A stretch of DNA of 64,000 bases. Origin: Burkholderia sp. S171. GTDB lineage: Bacteria; Pseudomonadota; Gammaproteobacteria; Burkholderiales; Burkholderiaceae. Positions within the stretch are counted from its first letter, which is position 1, and every line of letters starts with the position of its first letter. The notes under the pieces were generated by a model that ran no database searches, was not told where the DNA came from, and saw only the letters and a program-made list of their open reading frames with translations. Location of the stretch: positions 1-64,000 of the forward strand of contig NZ_LMUF01000023.1 in the NCBI RefSeq assembly GCF_009766085.1. Direction: 5' to 3'. The translations under genes and the position numbers were made by a program. Shown here piece by piece: positions 42,385 to 51,360 of the stretch.

Positions 42385-43011
42385 TCAATGAACACACGAC
42401 ACGTAGCGCCTATGCGAATCGTAGTAAGTGCTCACTCGACCGTTTTCAAGGTTGACTACCTTGTGGAAGCCCTTGCCTGCGAAGGTGTGTGACCAATAGG
42501 TGCTGCTACCGCCCCATCCATAGAGACCACCCGGATAACGCGGATCATCTTTTGCTGCGACGATCGCGTATTGGCCTCCCGGTGCAGAATTGTTGGCAGT
42601 GTTCCCGTAAACGAACAGCGCAGTCAGCTCTTCGACCGTCGGTAGCCGCATATGACGCTTCGCACAGTGATACAGCGCGTCGTGGTAGTCGTACTGCATC
42701 ATTCGCGCCCCGTTGAACGAATCCTGGGTGCGCTTGTTCGCGCGCGGGATTTTCTTCTCCCACGCAAAGGGGTTCGTTACGGGGCGGCTAAAACAGGTTT
42801 GGTCGCGGGAGAACGTGGTCGTGCTGTCGCCTGTCGTTGGATAGGTTCCCGTCGGATAGGTCCCTTTAGGCATGCAGATTTCTTCCGCGGTTACCATTGC
42901 GGTCGCTCGTGCCGCCGTAGGCAAAAGACTCGAACTGAGAACGGCTACTGCAATCAACAATGCGCGCGACAGTGCATATTTCGGATCCCACTTTTCGCTG
43001 GCGTAAGTCAT
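42385..43011 (-). CDS. Exported protein with a DUF1566-like (Lcl C-terminal) domain
   Basis: A 208-residue protein with a signal peptide (LLIAVAVLSSSLLPTAARA). A Thr/Pro/Gly-rich segment (MPKGTYPTGTYPTTGDST) leads to a domain with AWEKKIPRANKRTQDSFNGARMMQYDY, HMRLPTVEELTALF, then YWSHTFAGKG and RRYVSCVH. The RLPTVEEL and final SCV elements fit the DUF1566/Lcl C-terminal fold found at the ends of some adhesins. I chose the ATG at 43011. It could be the detached C-terminal part of a larger invasin-like protein, but it has its own signal peptide. Confidence 0.65.
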   Translation of the reverse strand: MTYASEKWDPKYALSRALLIAVAVLSSSLLPTAARATAMVTAEEICMPKGTYPTGTYPTTGDSTTTFSRDQTCFSRPVTNPFAWEKKIPRANKRTQDSFNGARMMQYDYHDALYHCAKRHMRLPTVEELTALFVYGNTANNSAPGGQYAIVAAKDDPRYPGGLYGWGGSSTYWSHTFAGKGFHKVVNLENGRVSTYYDSHRRYVSCVH

Positions 43012-43472
43012 GGCAGTCCGATGGTTGTGTTCGTGATAGGCCAAGGGCGCACGACTGGGATGGTGTCACAAACCCCGGCCGTGCCAAGCGGTGTCCTTAG
43101 CCTAAAAAGACTCATAGACGTTTGCATATCAAGGTTTCAAGCTAAGCCTCGAAAAGGAGGAAGTAAACATATTTTTATTGGAGCAATCGGCTAAGGACCA
43201 CTATTGAAATGCTAATAATAGATCCTCGCCGTGCGAACGGCGGCGCCAGTCAGGTTGTCGCGTTCACGGACCGATCAAGACCGGTTTATTGTCTCGCAAG
43301 GCCGACCGTTTTGCTTTTCGTGGTGCGGGTCAATTTGCGTATTTTGCAGCATGCTCGTGAACCTGAGATATAGGTGCTCGCAGATTAAAAATCTGCTGCG
43401 CTCCGCGCGGACAGGGCATTGGGCCCGAGTACCGGTGTCGTAAAATCGTATGTCCTTTTTCAGGAGACACGC
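43012..43472. other. Intergenic region without a supported gene
   Basis: About 460 bp separate the exported protein from the RCK channel. The only clear signal is AGGAGA just before the GTG at 43473. Short readings here have no recognisable product. Confidence 0.5.
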
Positions 43473-44564
43473 GTGGGCTTGAAGCGCGGAAGATCGAGTC
43501 GATTCCATTTGCCGCGTCGAACGCGTTCACCGTGGCACGCGCCGCGTGCGCGAACGTTGTTCATGCGGCCCACGGCTTCCCCACAACGCGTGCTGCTGCT
43601 TCGCTTTTGCCTTGTGATCGGATTGTGCGTGCTTGCCTTTGTCGTGGTGTATATCGATCGAGAAGGGCTGCGCGATGCGACCAAGCCGACGCTCGGCGTG
43701 ATCGACCTGATGTATTTCACCATGGTCACCGTTGCAACAGTTGGCTATGGCGACATAGTGCCCGTTACAGCTCGTGCGCGCCTGATCGTCACATTCCTCG
43801 TCATGCCGATACGTATCACCATCTGGTTTGTCTTTCTAGGCACAGCGTATCAATTCGTCGTTCAACGTGTGATTGAGGAGCTTCACATGAAACGCCTGCA
43901 AAAGCGGTTGCAGGACCACGTCGTTGTGTGTGGCTTTGGACTCACTGGCTCGGTCGCGGTTCGTGAGTTACTTGAAAGCGGCGTGAATTCCAATTCGATC
44001 ATTGTGATCGACCAGCAGCAATCGGTGCTCGAATCGGCCACGGCGCTGGGCGTTGCAGGTCTGCTCGGCGACCCGTCGCGCGAAGACATCTTGCAACAGG
44101 CGGGGATTCGTTCTGCGAAGGCCGTCATAGTCGCGGTCGCCGATGACCCGACCGCGATATTGCTCACGTTAAGCATTCGCAGCATTGCACCAGAAACAAA
44201 AATTGTCGTGCGGATTCAGGAGCATGTATTCCAACGGCAATTACGGCAAGCGGGTGCGGACGTGATTGTGTCGTCGACCAAGATCGGCGGACTGCTTCTG
44301 GCTGACGCCGTGGAAAGCCGGTATATCGTTCCGTTCGTCAACGACCTGTTGTCGGCGCGTGGACGCGTCACGCTACTGGAGCGGCCCGCCGCACCGCGGG
44401 AAGTCGGTCAGGCGACGAATGCGGTAACGGGCATGCTCATCGTCGGGCTGGTCCACGACGGCCGTATGTTCTCGTTCTATGAGGACGCGGCGCGCACAAT
44501 TGAAGAGGGCGATGTACTGATTGTGATGGAGTCCACGCGTGCGCCGCGGACCGAACAAACTTGA
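43473..44564 (+). CDS. Potassium channel with RCK (TrkA-N) domain
   Basis: A 363-residue channel. A basic N-terminus is followed by a first helix (LLLRFCLVIGLCVLAFVVVYID), the pore with filter TVATVGYGDI, a second helix, and an RCK domain starting DHVVVCGFGLTGSVAVRELL, a nucleotide-binding GxGxxG-type fold. A TrkA-C-like end (AVTGMLIVGLVHDG) is present. I chose the GTG at 43473, after AGGAGA, over a longer reading. This two-helix plus RCK plan is the MthK/KtrA-like bacterial channel. Confidence 0.88.
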   Translation: MGLKRGRSSRFHLPRRTRSPWHAPRARTLFMRPTASPQRVLLLRFCLVIGLCVLAFVVVYIDREGLRDATKPTLGVIDLMYFTMVTVATVGYGDIVPVTARARLIVTFLVMPIRITIWFVFLGTAYQFVVQRVIEELHMKRLQKRLQDHVVVCGFGLTGSVAVRELLESGVNSNSIIVIDQQQSVLESATALGVAGLLGDPSREDILQQAGIRSAKAVIVAVADDPTAILLTLSIRSIAPETKIVVRIQEHVFQRQLRQAGADVIVSSTKIGGLLLADAVESRYIVPFVNDLLSARGRVTLLERPAAPREVGQATNAVTGMLIVGLVHDGRMFSFYEDAARTIEEGDVLIVMESTRAPRTEQT

Positions 44565-44878
44565 GAGCCGTTTTGGGAACAGCCACGTTGCATTGAGATC
44601 AGGAATGCGTCGTGGAACCACCATCGTGTTGATACCGGTATTCCTGCGTAAGACCGCCATACCCATAGACGGCTGCGCGGCGTCAACGAAGGTGTTTTGA
44701 TCCTTCGTCATACGAACAGAAGGAACAAGACCGGTCAGGGAGTGACGACCGTGTTTCACCAACGGCGGGTTGGCAGCAGACAACGCCGCACCCGCAAGCC
44801 GGCTTTTGCGTTTCTCGTCCCTCTCTCCGGCAACCGTGTGCAAAAAGCAAATCGATTGCCAGTGGCAAGGGCGAGTGA
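44565..44878. other. Intergenic region without a supported gene
   Basis: About 310 bp between convergent genes. A leftward frame stays open from the flank of the flavin gene into the channel gene, but it has no ribosome site and mostly mirrors the channel coding strand. Confidence 0.5.
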
Positions 44879-45976
44879 TCAGCCGAGCGCGTAGCGTTCG
44901 AGCCAATGCGCGTAAGGCGCGGGCAGCGTCCACGAAGGACGCGCAATGCCGAGCTTTTTCGCGGCGTAGTACGGCCAGTGAGGATCGGCCAGATTGGCCC
45001 GTCCCACCATCACGAGGTCGAGCTGGCCTTCGCGGATTGCGGTATCGGCGAGTTCCGGCGTATCGATTCCCCACGCCGAAGAGACGGGCAATTGCGCCTC
45101 GCGCCGCACCCGTTGAGCAATAGGCGCGAGGAACGCGGGCGCCCATGGGATCTTGGCGGTCGGCGTGGAGAAACCCACGCTGACGCTGAGCATGTCCAGC
45201 CCTTCACGCTTGAAATTTTTCGTGAGCTCAATGGATTCCGCGAGGGTTTCCTCATCACGGCCGTCATATTCAATCACGCCAAAACGAGCCGTCAGCGGCA
45301 GGTGCTCAGGCCATACTTTGCGCACGGCAGCGAGCGTCTCCAGCATGAAACGGCAGCGGTTTTCGAGGCTCCCGCCGTACGCATCGTCGCGTTGATTGGA
45401 GTGCGTCGAGAAAAAGCTTTGACCGAGATAGCCGTGGGCGAAGTGCAGTTCCAGCCATTCAAAACCGGCATCGAGTGCTCGTTTTGCAGCTGCCACAAAA
45501 TCCTGGCGCACGCGGGCGATATCGTCGAGTGTCATCGCTTCGGGCACCTTGGGCAGGTTAGCTCCGTAGGCGATGGCCGAGGGCGCGATGGTTTGCCAGC
45601 CGCGTGCATCGTCTTCGGCGATATGGTCGTCGCCTTCCCACGGCCGGTTGGCGCTGGCTTTCCGGCCCGCGTGGGCGATCTGGATTCCCGGCACCGAGCC
45701 TGCCGCCTTGATCGACGCAACGACGGGTACAAAAGCCTGTGCCTGCTCGTCATTCCAGATGCCCGTGCAGCCCGGGGTAATGCGGCCTTCAGGCGACACG
45801 GCCGTCGCTTCTACGATAACCAGGCCGGCGCCACCGCGTGCCAGACCCGCCAGATGCACGTGGTGCCAGTCGTTGATCAGGCCATCGATAGCGGAGTACT
45901 GGCACATTGGCGGGATCGCGATGCGATTGCGCAAAGAGATGTCTTTGAGCTTGAACGGTTCGAATAATGTGGGCAT
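44879..45976 (-). CDS. NADH:flavin oxidoreductase, Old Yellow Enzyme family (YqjM-like)
   Basis: A 365-residue FMN-dependent TIM-barrel ene-reductase. Text typical of the YqjM/XenA group includes LRNRIAIPPMCQYSAIDG (with the Cys that tunes the flavin), the catalytic His region HAGRKASANRPWEG, GFEWLELHFAHGYLGQSFFS and VMVGRANLADPHWPYYAA. It reduces activated C=C bonds with NAD(P)H. GGAGCC precedes the ATG. It is divergent from an ArsR regulator, with a palindromic operator between, so it is probably induced by a reactive electrophile or thiol stress. Confidence 0.88.
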   Translation of the reverse strand: MPTLFEPFKLKDISLRNRIAIPPMCQYSAIDGLINDWHHVHLAGLARGGAGLVIVEATAVSPEGRITPGCTGIWNDEQAQAFVPVVASIKAAGSVPGIQIAHAGRKASANRPWEGDDHIAEDDARGWQTIAPSAIAYGANLPKVPEAMTLDDIARVRQDFVAAAKRALDAGFEWLELHFAHGYLGQSFFSTHSNQRDDAYGGSLENRCRFMLETLAAVRKVWPEHLPLTARFGVIEYDGRDEETLAESIELTKNFKREGLDMLSVSVGFSTPTAKIPWAPAFLAPIAQRVRREAQLPVSSAWGIDTPELADTAIREGQLDLVMVGRANLADPHWPYYAAKKLGIARPSWTLPAPYAHWLERYALG

Positions 45977-46005
45977 CAGGCAGGCTCCGTGGGATGATCT
46001 AGTTC

Positions 46006-46031
46006 GATAGTTCGATATAATTCGAACTATC
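46006..46031. promoter_or_regulatory. ArsR-type operator enclosing a -10 box
   Basis: GATAGTTCGA (46006-46015) and TCGAACTATC (46022-46031) are perfect inverted 10-bp arms. The 6-nt spacer is exactly TATAAT, a consensus -10 hexamer on the plus strand facing the arsR gene. Binding would occlude the promoter of both divergent genes. Confidence 0.8.
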
Positions 46032-46062
46032 GATTATCACAGAAACCAGTACCATCTGCAGT

Positions 46063-46365
46063 ATGCGCATATATAACCATCCTGGCCCCGAGGGTTTCAC
46101 CCTCCAGCGGATCTTCAGCGCCTTGAGCGACCCGGTGCGTCTCGACATCGTGCGGCATTTGTCGCATGTCTCCGAAGCCACCTGCGGAGAGCTCGACGGC
46201 GGCCGCCCGAAATCAAGCATGTCCCACCACTTTCGCATCTTGCGCGAGGCGGGGCTCGTTCAAACGCGTGTGGCCGGCACGGTTCATCAAAACACGTTGC
46301 GACGTGCTGAACTCGACAGCAGGTTCCCGGGACTCATGGACGCGATTCTCAACCAGGCTCCCTGA
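46063..46365 (+). CDS. ArsR-family transcriptional regulator
   Basis: A 100-residue winged helix regulator. The sequence LQRIFSALSDPVRLDIVRHL, then GGRPKSSMSHHFRILREAGLVQTRVAGTVHQNTLRR, is the ArsR/SmtB fold. It lacks the ELCVCDL metal-binding cysteines of the alpha-3 type; its single cysteine (ATCGEL) suggests redox or electrophile sensing, as in YodB-like pairs with YqjM-type enzymes, though this is inference. It is divergent from the flavin enzyme and 31 bp from the operator. Confidence 0.85.
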   Translation: MRIYNHPGPEGFTLQRIFSALSDPVRLDIVRHLSHVSEATCGELDGGRPKSSMSHHFRILREAGLVQTRVAGTVHQNTLRRAELDSRFPGLMDAILNQAP

Positions 46366-46500
46366 GAACCGCGCTGATCACTTCGCTGGCTCAACCGACC
46401 GTGCGCACTTTTAAGGCGGCGGATGCGTGAGCTCGCTCGTAGCGGTATGAATCGCGGCCGCGCTTGCAGATTGAAATCTATAACTTGAAAGGAATGATCG

Positions 46501-47496
46501 ATGGCCCGACTGTTTCCCGATGCGCTCACCACGCTTGCTGTCGACTCGCTGCTTGCCGCCGGCGCATTGCCCGCGATTGCGGAATCAACCGCCCGTGCGC
46601 TTGTTTATGCTGACCTGCGCGGGTTGTCGTCGCATGGGGTCTCGCGTCTGCCGATGTATTGCGCGCAACTCCGGAATGGCCGCGTTGATCCGTTGGCGCA
46701 ACCGGTCATCGTCTCGGATCGCGGTGCGGCCGTGCTCGTCGACGGCGCGGATGGACTCGCTTATCCCGCCTGCGATCTCGCGATCAGCACGTTGATCGAA
46801 CGCGCGCGGCAGTTCGGCAGCGCGGTGGCGGGCGTCAGGCGCAGCCATCATTTCGGCGTTGGCGCCGCGCATCTGCAGGCGCTGGGCGCGGCGGGCATGG
46901 TCGGCCTCGCGTTCAGCAACTCGCCTGCGGCCATGCCCGCGTGGGGCGGTCGGCGGGCGCTGTTCGGCACCAATCCCATCGCCGCCGTCTTCCCGCGTCG
47001 TCACGCGGAACCGCTGGTGATCGACCTCGCGCTTTCGCAGATTGCGCGCGGCAAGGTTGCCATTGCCGCCCGTGACGGCAAGCCAATTCCGGAAGGCTGG
47101 GCGACCACCCGCGACGGCCAGCCGACGACCGATGCCCGTGCTGCCCTCGACGGCATGATGCTGCCGTTCGGCGGGGCGAAGGGTGCGATGCTGGCATTGG
47201 TCGTCGAGTTGCTGGCAGCAGCGCTGACCGGCGCGAACTTCGGTTACGAAGCCGGTTCGTTCCTGACGGAGGAGGGCGAACGTTCGCGCATCGGCCATTT
47301 ATTCTGGGCGATCGATCCAGGCGCACTGGCCGGCGACGACACCTATCTTTCACGCGTGGAAACACTGATTGAAATGATGCTCATGGACGACGATGTCCGG
47401 CTTCCCGGTTACAGAAGAGAACGTCTTGCCGACGCGTCGGAGCAGGAAGGTGTCGATATTCCCGATACGTTGATCGCACAATTGAAGGCAAGTTGA
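46501..47496 (+). CDS. Malate/lactate dehydrogenase-like oxidoreductase (Ldh_2 family)
   Basis: A 331-residue NAD(P)-dependent dehydrogenase of the Ldh_2/MDG2 family. Motifs are ADLRGLSSHGVSRLPMY, SHHFGVGAAHLQALGAAGMVGLAFSNSP, LFGTNPIAAVFPR and GGAKGAMLALVVELLAAALTG. AAAGGA precedes the ATG. The family includes ureidoglycolate, sulfolactate (ComC) and 2,3-diketogulonate-type dehydrogenases. A sulfolactate role would suit the sulfonate genes and the sulfite dehydrogenase 127 bp downstream, but no sulfolyase or sulfopyruvate decarboxylase is in view. Confidence 0.82.
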   Translation: MARLFPDALTTLAVDSLLAAGALPAIAESTARALVYADLRGLSSHGVSRLPMYCAQLRNGRVDPLAQPVIVSDRGAAVLVDGADGLAYPACDLAISTLIERARQFGSAVAGVRRSHHFGVGAAHLQALGAAGMVGLAFSNSPAAMPAWGGRRALFGTNPIAAVFPRRHAEPLVIDLALSQIARGKVAIAARDGKPIPEGWATTRDGQPTTDARAALDGMMLPFGGAKGAMLALVVELLAAALTGANFGYEAGSFLTEEGERSRIGHLFWAIDPGALAGDDTYLSRVETLIEMMLMDDDVRLPGYRRERLADASEQEGVDIPDTLIAQLKAS

Positions 47497-47623
47497 AACC
47501 ATCAGCGTAGCGGATAGTTCCTCTCGCAAATCACGATTTCCCGTGGCGACTGGCGGCGATTAGGATGGTCAGGATCGGATCAGTACCGCCTGGACATACC
47601 GGAAGCCGCAAGGGAGACCCAGC

Positions 47624-50554
47624 ATGGAACATCACGCCCGCACGCAAGATGAGCGGCTTGAGATCAAGACAACCACTTGTTACATGTGTGCTTGTCGCTG
47701 TGGCATTCGCGTGCATTTGCGCGAAGGCGAAGTGCGTTATATCGATGGCAACCCGGAACACCCGCTCAATCAGGGCGTGATCTGCGCGAAGGGCGCGTCC
47801 GGCATCATGAAGCAATATTCGCCCGCTCGCCTCACGCAGCCGTTGATGCGCAAGGCGGACGCCGAGCGTGGCAGCGCGCAGTTCGAACCGGTGTCGTGGG
47901 AAGTCGCATTCGATGTCCTCGAGAAGCGCCTTGCCGGGATCCGCGCTACCGATCCAAAGAAGTTCGCGCTTTTTACGGGCCGCGATCAGATGCAGGCGCT
48001 GACAGGCCTCTTCGCCAAACAGTTCGGTACGCCTAACTATGCAGCTCACGGCGGCTTTTGTTCAGCGAACATGGCGGCCGGCATGATCTACACGATCGGC
48101 GGCTCGTTCTGGGAATTCGGCGGTCCCGATCTCGACAGCGCCAAGCTGTTCTTCATGATCGGCACGGCGGAAGATCATCATTCAAATCCGCTGAAGATCG
48201 CCATCTCGAAGTTCAAGCGCGGGGGCGGACGCTTTATCGCGATCAATCCGATCCGCACCGGTTACGCCGCCATTGCCGACGAATGGGTTCCGATCAAGCC
48301 CGGCACCGACGGCGCGCTATTCATGGCGTTTCTCCATGAGCTGATTGCAGCCGACGCCTGGGACCACGAGTTCGTGCGGCGCTATACGAACGCGGCCGAC
48401 CTTATCGACCTGAACGAACAGAGTGAGAACTTCGGCCTGTTCGTGAGCGATCCCGATACACCTGCCGGTAATCCGCTGTTTCCGCAAAATCATGCGTGGT
48501 GGGACGCTGAAACGGCGCGCGCCGTACCGTATCATTCACCCGGCGTGACGCCCGCACTCGATGGCCGCTATACGCTCGAGGACGGCACGCCGGTTGCGCC
48601 GTCGTTCACGCTGCTGCGCGAGCGCGTGGCGGATTGCACGCCCGAGTGGGCGGCTGATATTACTGGCATTCCCGCCGGCACCATTCGTCGCCTCGCGCAG
48701 GAGATGATCCAGACGAGCCGCGATCACCGGATTACGCTGCCCATTCGATGGACCGACGCGTGGGGCGAGACGCACGAAACCGTGACCGGCAACCCCGTCG
48801 CGTTTCACGCCATGCGCGGGCTTGCAGCGCATTCCAACGGCTTCCAGTCGATCCGCGCACTCGCGGTGCTGATGTCGCTGCTGGGCACGATCGACCGGCC
48901 GGGCGGCTTTCGACATAAATCGCCGTTTCCGCGTGCCGTGCCGCCGTCGGCGAAACCGCCTAACAGTCCCGACGCCGTCAAGCCGAACACACCGCTTGCA
49001 AGCGGACCGCTGGGCTGGCCTGCGGCGCCGGAAGATCTGTTCATCGATGAAAACGGTGGCCCCGTTCGCATTGATAAAGCGTTCTCGTGGGAGTACCCGC
49101 TTGCCGTGCATGGTGTGATGCATAGCGTGATCACCAACGCGTGGCGAGGGGACCCGTACCCCATCGACACGTTGATGATCTTCATGGCCAACATGGCGTG
49201 GAACTCGTCGATGAATACGACGAAGGTGCGCGAGATGCTTGTCGACAAACACGCGAACGGTGACTACAAGATTCCGTTTCTCGTGGTGTGCGACGCGTTC
49301 CAGTCAGAGATGACGGCGTTCGCCGATCTCATCTTGCCGGACACGACTTACCTTGAGCGCCACGACGCGATGTCGATGCTCGATCGCCCGATCTCCGAAT
49401 TCGACGGTCCAGCCGATTCCGTACGCGTGCCAGTCGTGCCGCCTTCGGGGCAGTGCAAGCCGTTCCAGGAAGTGCTGATCGAACTCGCGTCGCGTTTGAA
49501 GTTCCCGGCCTTTACCACGGCCGAAGGCAAGCGGCGCTTTCGTGATTACCCTGACTTCGTGGTCAATTTCACGACGACGCCCGATTCCGGGGTGGGTTTC
49601 CTGATTGGATGGCGTGGCAAGGACGGAGATAAGGCGCTGGTCGGCGAGCCGAATCCGAAGCAGTGGGAGCAGTACGCAAAGAACAACTGCGTGTTCCATC
49701 ACGTGATGCCGGAAGACCTGCAGTACATGCGCAACTGCAACGGGCCGTATCTGGACTGGGCGGTGAAAAACGGGTTTCGCAAGTTTCGCGAACCTATCGT
49801 CATCCAGCTTTACTCCGATGTCATGCAGAAGTTTCGTCTCGCCGCGCAAGGGAGAACAAAAGGCAGGCAGCCTCCTGATCACTTGCGCGAGCGCGTCGAA
49901 AAATACTTCGATCCGCTGCCGTTCTGGTACGCGCCGCTTGAAAGCAACTCGACCGATCTTGAGCGCTTCCCGCTGGCCGCGGTAACACAACGACCGATGG
50001 CGATGTATCACTCATGGGACTCGCAGAATGCGTGGCTGCGTCAGATCCATGGCGAGAATTATCTATACATGAATCCGTTGATGGCGGCTGAAAACGGCAT
50101 TGCGGACGGTGGCTGGATTTACGTTGAGTCGCAGTGGGGCCGCGTGCGCTGCATGGCTCGCTTCAGTGAAACGGTCGAGCCCGGAACGGTATGGACCTGG
50201 AATGCGATCGGCAAGGCATCGGGTGCATGGAATCTTGGCCCGAACGCGAGTGAATCGCAACGTGGGTTCCTGCTCAATCACCTGATAACCGATGAACTGC
50301 CCGGCGCGGACAAAGCGGACGAAGCCGCCGGACGTGTCTCGAACTCGGACCCGGTGACGGGGCAGGCCGCGTGGTACGACGTGCGTGTGCGGATCTATCC
50401 AGCGGAGGCCGACGCGCAGCACACGCTGCCGCAGTTCGACGCCATGCGTGCGCTGCCGGGCTCGAATGGCGTGATATCGCGGATCGTCCAGACCTACTTC
50501 GCGGGGCAAGGCGAATTTGCGGCACGGCTGCGCGGGGCGGTAGGGCGTAAGTAG
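47624..50554 (+). CDS. soeA: Molybdopterin oxidoreductase, probable sulfite dehydrogenase subunit A
   Basis: A 976-residue molybdenum bis-MGD enzyme of the DMSO-reductase family. The N-terminal 4Fe-4S site is C-x2-C-x3-C-x27-C, starting in TTCYMCACRCGIRV. The central domains carry GGFCSANMAAGMIYTIGG, and MGD-binding text includes YLYMNPLMAAENGIADGGWI. There is no Tat signal peptide, so the enzyme is cytoplasmic. With an iron-sulfur subunit and an NrfD/DmsC-like anchor downstream, the best match is SoeABC, which oxidises sulfite to sulfate with quinone. That fits the sulfite made by Xsc. GGGAGA precedes the ATG at 47624. Other DMSO-reductase-type substrates are possible. Confidence 0.82.
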   Translation: MEHHARTQDERLEIKTTTCYMCACRCGIRVHLREGEVRYIDGNPEHPLNQGVICAKGASGIMKQYSPARLTQPLMRKADAERGSAQFEPVSWEVAFDVLEKRLAGIRATDPKKFALFTGRDQMQALTGLFAKQFGTPNYAAHGGFCSANMAAGMIYTIGGSFWEFGGPDLDSAKLFFMIGTAEDHHSNPLKIAISKFKRGGGRFIAINPIRTGYAAIADEWVPIKPGTDGALFMAFLHELIAADAWDHEFVRRYTNAADLIDLNEQSENFGLFVSDPDTPAGNPLFPQNHAWWDAETARAVPYHSPGVTPALDGRYTLEDGTPVAPSFTLLRERVADCTPEWAADITGIPAGTIRRLAQEMIQTSRDHRITLPIRWTDAWGETHETVTGNPVAFHAMRGLAAHSNGFQSIRALAVLMSLLGTIDRPGGFRHKSPFPRAVPPSAKPPNSPDAVKPNTPLASGPLGWPAAPEDLFIDENGGPVRIDKAFSWEYPLAVHGVMHSVITNAWRGDPYPIDTLMIFMANMAWNSSMNTTKVREMLVDKHANGDYKIPFLVVCDAFQSEMTAFADLILPDTTYLERHDAMSMLDRPISEFDGPADSVRVPVVPPSGQCKPFQEVLIELASRLKFPAFTTAEGKRRFRDYPDFVVNFTTTPDSGVGFLIGWRGKDGDKALVGEPNPKQWEQYAKNNCVFHHVMPEDLQYMRNCNGPYLDWAVKNGFRKFREPIVIQLYSDVMQKFRLAAQGRTKGRQPPDHLRERVEKYFDPLPFWYAPLESNSTDLERFPLAAVTQRPMAMYHSWDSQNAWLRQIHGENYLYMNPLMAAENGIADGGWIYVESQWGRVRCMARFSETVEPGTVWTWNAIGKASGAWNLGPNASESQRGFLLNHLITDELPGADKADEAAGRVSNSDPVTGQAAWYDVRVRIYPAEADAQHTLPQFDAMRALPGSNGVISRIVQTYFAGQGEFAARLRGAVGRK

Positions 50555-50605
50555 TGATTCCAAGAGTGACTCCAAGAGTGACGCTAAGAAGCAAGGGGAC
50601 ATGCA

Positions 50606-51349
50606 ATGACTCAGATGGCGCTGGTGATCGACCTGAACGTGTGCGTGGGATGCCACGCTTGCGTGACGAGTTGCAAGGAGTGGAACACATCGGGCGAGTC
50701 GGGCAGTCTTGCCGACCTGAATCCCTACGACGCCGATCCGTCCGGCACGTTTTTCAATCGTGTCCAGAGCTTTGAGGCGGGCAGTTATCCGAACGCCGAG
50801 ACCATCCATTTTCCGAAGTCGTGCCTGCACTGCGAGGACCCGCCGTGCGTGCCGGTGTGTCCAACCGGTGCGAGCTATAAGCGCAAGGAAGACGGGCTCG
50901 TGCTGGTGGACTTCGATAAATGCATCGGCTGCAAGTACTGCGCGTGGGCGTGCCCGTACGGCGCACGCGAACTGGATGAAGAGCGCAAGGAGATGACGAA
51001 GTGCACGTTGTGCGTGGATCGTATCCATGACGAAAACCTCTCCGAGCGAGATCGGCAACCGGCATGCGTGCTCGCGTGTCCGACCTCCGCACGATTGTTC
51101 GGGGACATCCACGATCCCGAATCCGTGGTATCGAAGGCGATCAAGGAGCGCGGCGGTTATCAGTTGATGCCTGAATGGGACACGAAACCCGCGAACCATT
51201 ATTTGCCGCGCAAGATGACGTCGGCTTCGGGTTGTGGGGAAGGCGGTTGCTCGTGCAAGACGGGTTCGGCTGAGTCCATGCCGCAAACCGTGGACGCGCA
51301 ACTTGAGCGTGGCCAATTGAATCTTGCGTCGGTCGCGACGCGCATCTAA
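50606..51349 (+). CDS. soeB: Iron-sulfur subunit, probable sulfite dehydrogenase subunit B
   Basis: A 247-residue ferredoxin-like subunit of the DmsB/NrfC type with four cysteine clusters: CVGCHACVTSCKEWN, CLHCEDPPCVPVCPTGAS, CIGCKYCAWACPYGAR, and a split fourth set in CTLCVDRI with ACVLACPTSA. It relays electrons between SoeA and the membrane anchor. AAGGGG precedes the ATG. The C-terminal tail has a further CGEGGCSC stretch. It lies 51 bp after soeA. Confidence 0.88.
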   Translation: MTQMALVIDLNVCVGCHACVTSCKEWNTSGESGSLADLNPYDADPSGTFFNRVQSFEAGSYPNAETIHFPKSCLHCEDPPCVPVCPTGASYKRKEDGLVLVDFDKCIGCKYCAWACPYGARELDEERKEMTKCTLCVDRIHDENLSERDRQPACVLACPTSARLFGDIHDPESVVSKAIKERGGYQLMPEWDTKPANHYLPRKMTSASGCGEGGCSCKTGSAESMPQTVDAQLERGQLNLASVATRI

Positions 51350-51360
51350 AGGACTCCGCA

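Noticed and set aside
44373..45146. Leftward open frame spanning the gap between the channel and flavin genes
   Set aside because: It overlaps both real genes, has no ribosome site, and its product has no recognisable family.
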